Assembly: GCA_902602105.1 (NCBI GenBank)
Contig: CACKPP010000020.1
Span: forward strand, 1-10,058
Direction of reading: 5' to 3'
DNA length: 10,058 bases
Origin: an uncultured Pelagibacteraceae bacterium
GTDB lineage: Bacteria; Pseudomonadota; Alphaproteobacteria; Pelagibacterales; Pelagibacteraceae
A program made the position numbers and the translations under genes. Shown one piece after another: positions 5,762 through 10,058 of this stretch. The notes below the pieces were generated by a model. The model worked only from the letters and a program-made list of their open reading frames with translations, ran no database searches and was not told the origin of the DNA. Each line of letters begins with the position of its first letter. The first letter of the stretch is position 1.

Positions 5762-6206
5762 TGTAATTATATTTTTTTTCTTTAATGTTTCTTCTTTAAA
5801 AGCAGATCTAAAAAATCCAAATAACTTAATATCACCTGCTGAAGTAATTAAAATTCAACTAGTTGGACTTATGAATAATGATAAAGGCTTTAAAGACAAA
5901 GGAATTGAACAGACATGGAATTTCGCTCATCCAGATAACAAAAAAAACACAGGTCCTTTATCTAACTTTAAAATGATGATTAAAGGTAATTCGTATAACA
6001 TGCTTTTAGATCACCTAAGTCATACAATTAAAGAACTTGGGAGTAGTGACAAATGGGCTCAATTTGAAGTAATAATTTTAGATAAAAATAAGATTTATCA
6101 TAAATTTAATTGGCAAGTTGAAAAGTATTCAATTGAGGGTCCCTTAAAAGATTGCTGGCTTACAACCATGGTATCTAACCCAGTTCCCTTGGGAAGCTCG
6201 ATATGA
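5733..6206 (+). CDS. Exported DUF4864-like protein, function unknown
   Basis: A protein of about 157 residues with a clear signal peptide: LKKQR, a hydrophobic run (LIFSVIIFFFFNV), then SSLKA before DLK, a plausible signal peptidase I site. The mature part (ISPAEVIKIQLVGLMNND, EQTWNFAHPDNKK, a FKMMIKG segment, a C-terminal CWLTTMVSNP) resembles the DUF4864 group of small secreted proteins. That assignment rests on recalled similarity and is moderate. Adjacent ATG codons at 5730 and 5733 are candidate starts; both give an intact signal peptide, whereas an upstream in-frame TTG at 5685 would bury it. The gene overlaps the flavoprotein gene by about 30 bases. It is the only clearly exported soluble protein in the window, and it ends the tightly packed run before the 56-bp gap. 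Confidence 0.68.
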   Translation: MLKKQRLIFSVIIFFFFNVSSLKADLKNPNNLISPAEVIKIQLVGLMNNDKGFKDKGIEQTWNFAHPDNKKNTGPLSNFKMMIKGNSYNMLLDHLSHTIKELGSSDKWAQFEVIILDKNKIYHKFNWQVEKYSIEGPLKDCWLTTMVSNPVPLGSSI

Positions 6207-6233
6207 AAATAACAGTTACAATTTTGTTTCGTA

Positions 6234-6263
6234 ATGAGTAAAAATTTAGTAGGAATCGCATAA
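6234..6263 (+). other. Nine-codon ORF upstream of the DMGDH-like gene, possible leader peptide
   Basis: ATG at 6234 opens a short frame encoding MSKNLVGIA that ends in TAA at 6261-6263, sharing its last A with the ATG of the DMGDH-like gene (TAATG). It lies in the 56-bp gap between two genes. It could be a translated leader that couples into the downstream gene, or a chance frame. AGGA at 6251-6254 inside it is suitably placed to serve as the downstream ribosome binding site. Confidence 0.3.
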
Positions 6264-8695
6264 TGAAATCTAAAGCAAAAGTTGTAGTAATAGGTGGTGG
6301 AGTTGTAGGAGTTAGTGCTCTTTATCATTTAGCAAAAAAAGGATGGTCAGATGTTGTTTTAGTTGAAAGAAAAGAATTAACCTCAGGTTCAACTTGGCAT
6401 GCTGCTGGATTGCTACCACTTTTTAATATGAGTTATTCTGTAGGACAACTTCACAAATATGCTGTTGATCTTTATAAAAAACTAGAAGAAGAAACAGGAA
6501 AAAATGTGGGCTTTAGTGTTGTATCAAATATTCGTTTAGCAAGTACAAAAGATAGAATGGATGAGTATCATCAGTATGCAGGTGTAGCTAAAACAATCGG
6601 TGTAGATGTAAAATTTTTAAAACCAGAGCAAGTAAAAGAAATTTGGCCTTTGTGTCATACTGATGATTTAGTAGGAGCTATTCAACATCCTGAAGATGGT
6701 TATATTCAACCAGCTGATTTAACACAAGCACTTGCTACAGGAGCAAGAAATATGGGAGCCGAAATATATAGAAACACAACTGTTGTCTCAATGAAGCAAA
6801 CTAAAGATGGATGGATTGTTGAGACTGATAAAGGGTCAATTGAATGTGAACATATAATTTCTTGTTCAGGAAATTTTGCAAGACAAACTGGTGAAATGGT
6901 TGGATTAGATATACCTGTTATACCCGTTGAGCATCAATATATAGTAACAGAGCCACACCCTGAAATTCAGAAGAGAAAAAAAGAAGGTCTTCCTGAGATG
7001 GGAGTTTTAAGAGATAGTGATAGTAGATGGTACATGAGAGAGGAGGCAGGAGGATTAATTTTAGGACCTTATGAAGACGGTGCTCCTGCTTGTTATGTAG
7101 AAGGACCATCAAAAAATTCAGAATATGAATTATTCCAAGAAGACTTAGATAGATTAGCTCCACACATAGAAGGAGCAATACACAGAGTTCCTGCCTTTGG
7201 CGAAGTAGGAGTTAAAAAAGTTTATAATGGTGCAATTTGTTATACCCCTGATGGAAATCCAATAGTAGGTCCTGCATGGGGATTAAAAAATTTTTGGATC
7301 AACGAAGGTCATAGTTTTGGTATAACTGCAGCAGGTGGTGCGGGATGGCAATTAGCTGAGTGGATAGTAGATGGTGAACCAACTATTGATATGCTTGGAG
7401 TTGAACCAAGACGTTATGGTAATTACGCAACAAAATCTTATCTAAAAGCAAAAAATGAGGAAGCTTACAGTCATGTTTTTATTACTCATTATCCCGATGA
7501 AGAGAGACCTGCAGCAAGACCTTTGAGAACTTCACCATGTTATGAAAGAATGAAAAATTTAGGAGCGGTATTTGGACAAAAATTTGGTTGGGAAAGACCA
7601 AACTTTTTTGCAACTGATGGAATGGAACAAAAAGATGATTGGTCCTTTAGAAGATCAAAGTGGTTTGATGCAATAAAAAAAGAGTGTAAAAATGTTAAAA
7701 AAAATGTTGGTCTTTTAGATATGACTGCTTTTGCAAAGTGTAGAATAAAAGGCCCTAAAGCAGAGGAATTTTTAGATTATTTAGTTGCCAACAAACTTCC
7801 AAAAAAAATTGGTAGAATAAATTTATGTCATGCTCTTAACACTAAAGGTGGCGTTCATTCAGAGTTTACAATCATGAAAGAAGATGAAAATAAATATTAT
7901 CTTGTTTCAGCAGGTGCAAATTTAAGATTAGATCATGACTGGATCCAAAAATGGATGCCTACAGATGGTTCAGTTATATTTGAAGACCTAACAAACAGTA
8001 CAGGTGTACTTGTTGTGGCTGGGCCAAAAGCTAGAGAATTAATGCAAAAAGTTTCAACAGATGATTTTTCAAGTGAAAATTTTAAATGGTTAACAGCCAA
8101 AAATGTCAACGTTGGGTATGCTCCAGTTAATGCTATGAGAGTAAACTTTGTTGGTGAACTAGGCTGGGAACTCCATCATCCAATTGAATATCAAAACCAC
8201 ATATTTGATAAATTAATGGAAGCAGGAAAAGATTTAGGAATTAAACCTTTTGGAATAAGAGCAATGAATAGCTTGAGACTTGAAAAGTCTTACAAATTAG
8301 TTGGCACAGAACTATCTATTGAGTATTCACCTTACGAATCTGGTTTAGATAGATTTATTCACCCTAATAAAGGTAATTTCATTGGGCTTGAGGCTTTAAA
8401 TAAGTGGAGAGAAAAAGGGTTTAATAACAAATTAGTAACATTAGAAGTTCACAATACAACAGACTCGGATGTTTTAGGAAACAATCCTATTTATAAAGAT
8501 GACAAAGTTGTAGGAAGAGCAACAGGTGGTGAATATGGATTTAGATTAGATAAATCTATAGCCTTAGCAATGGTGAAACCAGATCTTGCTAATGTAGGTG
8601 AAAAACTTAAAGTTGATATATTAGGAAAAATGTATGAGGCTACAATTTTAGAAGAAAGTCCATACGACGTTGAAAATAAATTGTTGAGAGCTTAA
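6263..8695 (+). CDS. FAD-dependent dehydrogenase/GcvT fusion, dimethylglycine or sarcosine dehydrogenase family
   Basis: An 810-residue fusion that oxidises an N-methyl group with FAD and captures the C1 unit on THF in its second half. The Rossmann FAD site is [16 protein letters not shown] (8-23) with Glu35 ending the second strand. [10 protein letters not shown] (41-50) is the DMGDH/SARDH motif whose His46 is expected to bind FAD covalently. A DAO domain covers about 7-370, the FAO-middle domain about 372-430, GcvT about 437-705 ([27 protein letters not shown]) and the GcvT C-terminal barrel about 710-800. Length and order match mitochondrial and bacterial dimethylglycine dehydrogenases. 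TAATG overlap with etfB directly downstream supports ETF as electron acceptor. Dimethylglycine, sarcosine and other N-methyl substrates cannot be distinguished from these motifs. The ATG is supported by AGGA at 6251-6254. Confidence 0.87.
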   Translation: MKSKAKVVVIGGGVVGVSALYHLAKKGWSDVVLVERKELTSGSTWHAAGLLPLFNMSYSVGQLHKYAVDLYKKLEEETGKNVGFSVVSNIRLASTKDRMDEYHQYAGVAKTIGVDVKFLKPEQVKEIWPLCHTDDLVGAIQHPEDGYIQPADLTQALATGARNMGAEIYRNTTVVSMKQTKDGWIVETDKGSIECEHIISCSGNFARQTGEMVGLDIPVIPVEHQYIVTEPHPEIQKRKKEGLPEMGVLRDSDSRWYMREEAGGLILGPYEDGAPACYVEGPSKNSEYELFQEDLDRLAPHIEGAIHRVPAFGEVGVKKVYNGAICYTPDGNPIVGPAWGLKNFWINEGHSFGITAAGGAGWQLAEWIVDGEPTIDMLGVEPRRYGNYATKSYLKAKNEEAYSHVFITHYPDEERPAARPLRTSPCYERMKNLGAVFGQKFGWERPNFFATDGMEQKDDWSFRRSKWFDAIKKECKNVKKNVGLLDMTAFAKCRIKGPKAEEFLDYLVANKLPKKIGRINLCHALNTKGGVHSEFTIMKEDENKYYLVSAGANLRLDHDWIQKWMPTDGSVIFEDLTNSTGVLVVAGPKARELMQKVSTDDFSSENFKWLTAKNVNVGYAPVNAMRVNFVGELGWELHHPIEYQNHIFDKLMEAGKDLGIKPFGIRAMNSLRLEKSYKLVGTELSIEYSPYESGLDRFIHPNKGNFIGLEALNKWREKGFNNKLVTLEVHNTTDSDVLGNNPIYKDDKVVGRATGGEYGFRLDKSIALAMVKPDLANVGEKLKVDILGKMYEATILEESPYDVENKLLRA

Positions 8696-9444
8696 TGAAA
8701 ATTTTAGTCGCAGTAAAAAGAGTTATTGATTACAATGTTCAAATAAGAGTTAAAGATGATAATACAGGCGTAGTTACAGATAATGTTAAGATGTCTACTA
8801 ATCCACCAGATGATAATGCTATTGAAGAAGCAGTAAAAATTAAAGAAGCTGGAAAAGCAACTGAAGTTATAGCCGTTAGCATTGGAGAAGAAAAGGCTCA
8901 AGAGACAGTTCGTAAAGCTTTAGCTGTTGGTGCGGATAGAGGTATTCTTGTTAAAACGGAGGGAATTTTAGAACCATTAGCAGTTTCTAAACTTTTACAA
9001 AAAATTGTTGAAAAAGAAAAACCAGATTTAGTTTTTATGGGGAAACAAGCAATTGATGATGACTGTAATCAAACTGGTCAAATGCTAAGTGCACTACTTA
9101 ATTGGCCTCAAGCAACTTTTGCATCTAAAATTGAAATTAAAGAAAAATCCCTAGAAGTTACAAGGGAAATTGATGAAGGATTGGAAACAATAGAAATAAA
9201 TATACCAGCTATTGTTACATGTGATCTAAGATTAAATGAGCCTAGATATGCTTCGTTACCAAATATTATGAAAGCAAAAAAGAAACAAATTGAACAGATA
9301 AATGCGTCAGAATTAGGAGTGGATACAACTCCAAGAATCGAGCAAACTAAGGTTGAAGAGCCACCAAAAAGAAAAGCTGGAATTAAAGTTTCTAGTGTGG
9401 CGGAACTAGTTCAGAAATTAAAAAATGAAGCGAAGGTAATATAA
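8695..9444 (+). CDS. etfB: Electron transfer flavoprotein beta subunit
   Basis: A 249-residue EtfB, normal in length, which forms a heterodimer with EtfA carrying FAD and AMP and relays electrons from flavin dehydrogenases to ETF:quinone oxidoreductase. The AMP-binding segment [15 protein letters not shown] lies at 116-130. The partner-recognition loop [17 protein letters not shown] (181-197) is nearly the same as in the mitochondrial protein, including the Leu (188) that docks acyl-CoA dehydrogenases. This marks it as the housekeeping group I type rather than the nitrogen-fixation (FixA) or bifurcating type. The start overlaps the stop of the DMGDH-like gene (TAATG), which suggests co-expression with a dedicated or major electron donor. 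etfA follows after 3 bases. Confidence 0.95.
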   Translation: MKILVAVKRVIDYNVQIRVKDDNTGVVTDNVKMSTNPPDDNAIEEAVKIKEAGKATEVIAVSIGEEKAQETVRKALAVGADRGILVKTEGILEPLAVSKLLQKIVEKEKPDLVFMGKQAIDDDCNQTGQMLSALLNWPQATFASKIEIKEKSLEVTREIDEGLETIEINIPAIVTCDLRLNEPRYASLPNIMKAKKKQIEQINASELGVDTTPRIEQTKVEEPPKRKAGIKVSSVAELVQKLKNEAKVI

Positions 9445-9447
9445 TAA

Positions 9448-10058
9448 ATGTCAGTTTTATTAATTGCGGAACATAATAACAAAGAGCTTAGACCTTTTAC
9501 GCTTAATGCAGCAACTGCAGCTTCTCAAATAGATACCGATGTTCATGCAATAATTATAGGTCACGAATGTGGAGAAGCAGCTAAAGCACTTTCAGAATTA
9601 GAATTAATTAAAAAAGTTATTCAAGTTGAGGCTCCTCACTATGAAAATTTTGTAGCAGAAAATTTTGCGCCAGTAATTGTTAAATTAGCAGAAAATTATT
9701 CACACATTATTTCTTCAGCAAATACTTTTGGTAAAAATTTAATGCCAAGAATTGCTGCGGCTTTAGACATTTCTCAAATTAGTGATATTATAAAAGTTAT
9801 TTCTAATGATACTTTTTTAAGACCGATTTATGCTGGAAATGCTTTTGCGACGGTTAAAAGTAAAGATAACAAAAAATGTGTAACAATAAGACCTACTTCA
9901 TTTGATGCTTGTGAAAGTTCAGGTGGATCGGCGCCTATTGAAAAAGCTGAAGCAGATCAAGAATTTGCGCTAACAAAATTTATTAAAAGGGAAGAAATTA
10001 AATCTGATAGACCTGAACTTGGAACTGCTAGAGTAGTTGTTTCTGGTGGAAGAGGAAT
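9448..10058 (+). CDS. etfA: Electron transfer flavoprotein alpha subunit (C-terminus cut by window edge)
   Basis: The first 203 complete codons of EtfA, about two thirds of the usual 310-320 residues. The N-terminal domain begins MSVLLIAEH and includes the characteristic ANTFGKNLMPRIAAALD (about 91-107) and RPIYAGNAFATV segments. The visible part ends in LGTARVVVSGGRG, the start of the FAD-binding C-terminal domain; the EtfA signature and FAD-binding residues lie beyond the edge. ATG 9448 is preceded by GAAGG at 9432-9436. It lies 3 bases after etfB in the usual etfB-etfA order. Confidence 0.95.
   Translation, partial: MSVLLIAEHNNKELRPFTLNAATAASQIDTDVHAIIIGHECGEAAKALSELELIKKVIQVEAPHYENFVAENFAPVIVKLAENYSHIISSANTFGKNLMPRIAAALDISQISDIIKVISNDTFLRPIYAGNAFATVKSKDNKKCVTIRPTSFDACESSGGSAPIEKAEADQEFALTKFIKREEIKSDRPELGTARVVVSGGRG

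Noticed and set aside
6184..6195. TTCCCTTGGGAA palindrome near the end of the DUF4864-like gene, considered as an operator or terminator.
   Set aside because: The two-base centre cannot form a hairpin loop with full arms, no T-run follows, and the bases encode the conserved-looking C-terminus.
2674..7128. Shared 'aaaaaattcagaatatg' in the Rieske gene (near 2674) and the DMGDH-like gene (near 7112), considered as a repeat.
   Set aside because: Both copies encode KNSEY in unrelated proteins; a short match in AT-rich coding DNA is expected by chance.
1..10058. Mobile element, defence system, CRISPR array or tRNA.
   Set aside because: No transposase, integrase, nuclease, direct-repeat array or tRNA cloverleaf was seen; the genes are metabolic and tightly packed.

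Overview
The window is very AT-rich and almost entirely coding. Genes are separated by a few bases or overlap as TAATG or ATGA, and most starts lack a strong Shine-Dalgarno sequence. This compactness, together with the content (a DmdA/GcvT-like protein, a dimethylglycine-dehydrogenase-like flavoprotein next to etfBA, a Rieske oxygenase), points to a streamlined marine alphaproteobacterium, most likely SAR11/Pelagibacterales. That assignment is inference from style and content; no rRNA or other marker gene is present.

Layout. Positions 1-1713 (minus strand) hold a two-gene unit: a MetF-like methylenetetrahydrofolate reductase (985-1713), then a DmdA/GcvT-like tetrahydrofolate methyltransferase that runs off the left edge (1-992). 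A divergent intergenic region (1714-1792) carries candidate promoters in both directions and a 24-bp imperfect dyad. From about 1793 to the right edge every gene is on the plus strand: a Rieske non-haem iron oxygenase; a small CysC-like P-loop kinase; an HxGH nucleotidyltransferase; a crotonase-fold protein of the ECHDC3 type; a 62-residue membrane-anchored protein; a YccU-type CoA-binding protein; a flavodoxin-fold NAD(P)H:quinone oxidoreductase-like protein; and an exported DUF4864-like protein. After a 56-bp gap containing a 9-codon ORF come an 810-residue FAD-oxidase/GcvT fusion (dimethylglycine/sarcosine dehydrogenase family), etfB and the start of etfA.

How the genes may work together. 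The outer genes fit one-carbon recovery from methylated osmolytes. The DmdA-like protein would move a methyl group to tetrahydrofolate and the MetF-like protein would oxidise the methyl-THF. The Rieske protein has a Glu where most Rieske oxygenases have the bridging Asp, a feature reported for quaternary-ammonium oxygenases such as carnitine oxygenase CntA, so it may demethylate or cleave a betaine-type compound. The DMGDH-like protein would oxidatively demethylate an N-methyl amino acid, pass the C1 unit to THF on its GcvT domain, and pass electrons to the EtfBA encoded directly behind it. The middle genes (kinase, nucleotidyltransferase, crotonase, CoA-binding protein, flavoprotein) are co-directional and tightly packed, but the sequence does not show that they act in the same pathway.

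No tRNA, rRNA, CRISPR array, insertion sequence, prophage gene or clear intrinsic terminator was seen. There is no non-coding stretch longer than about 80 bases.
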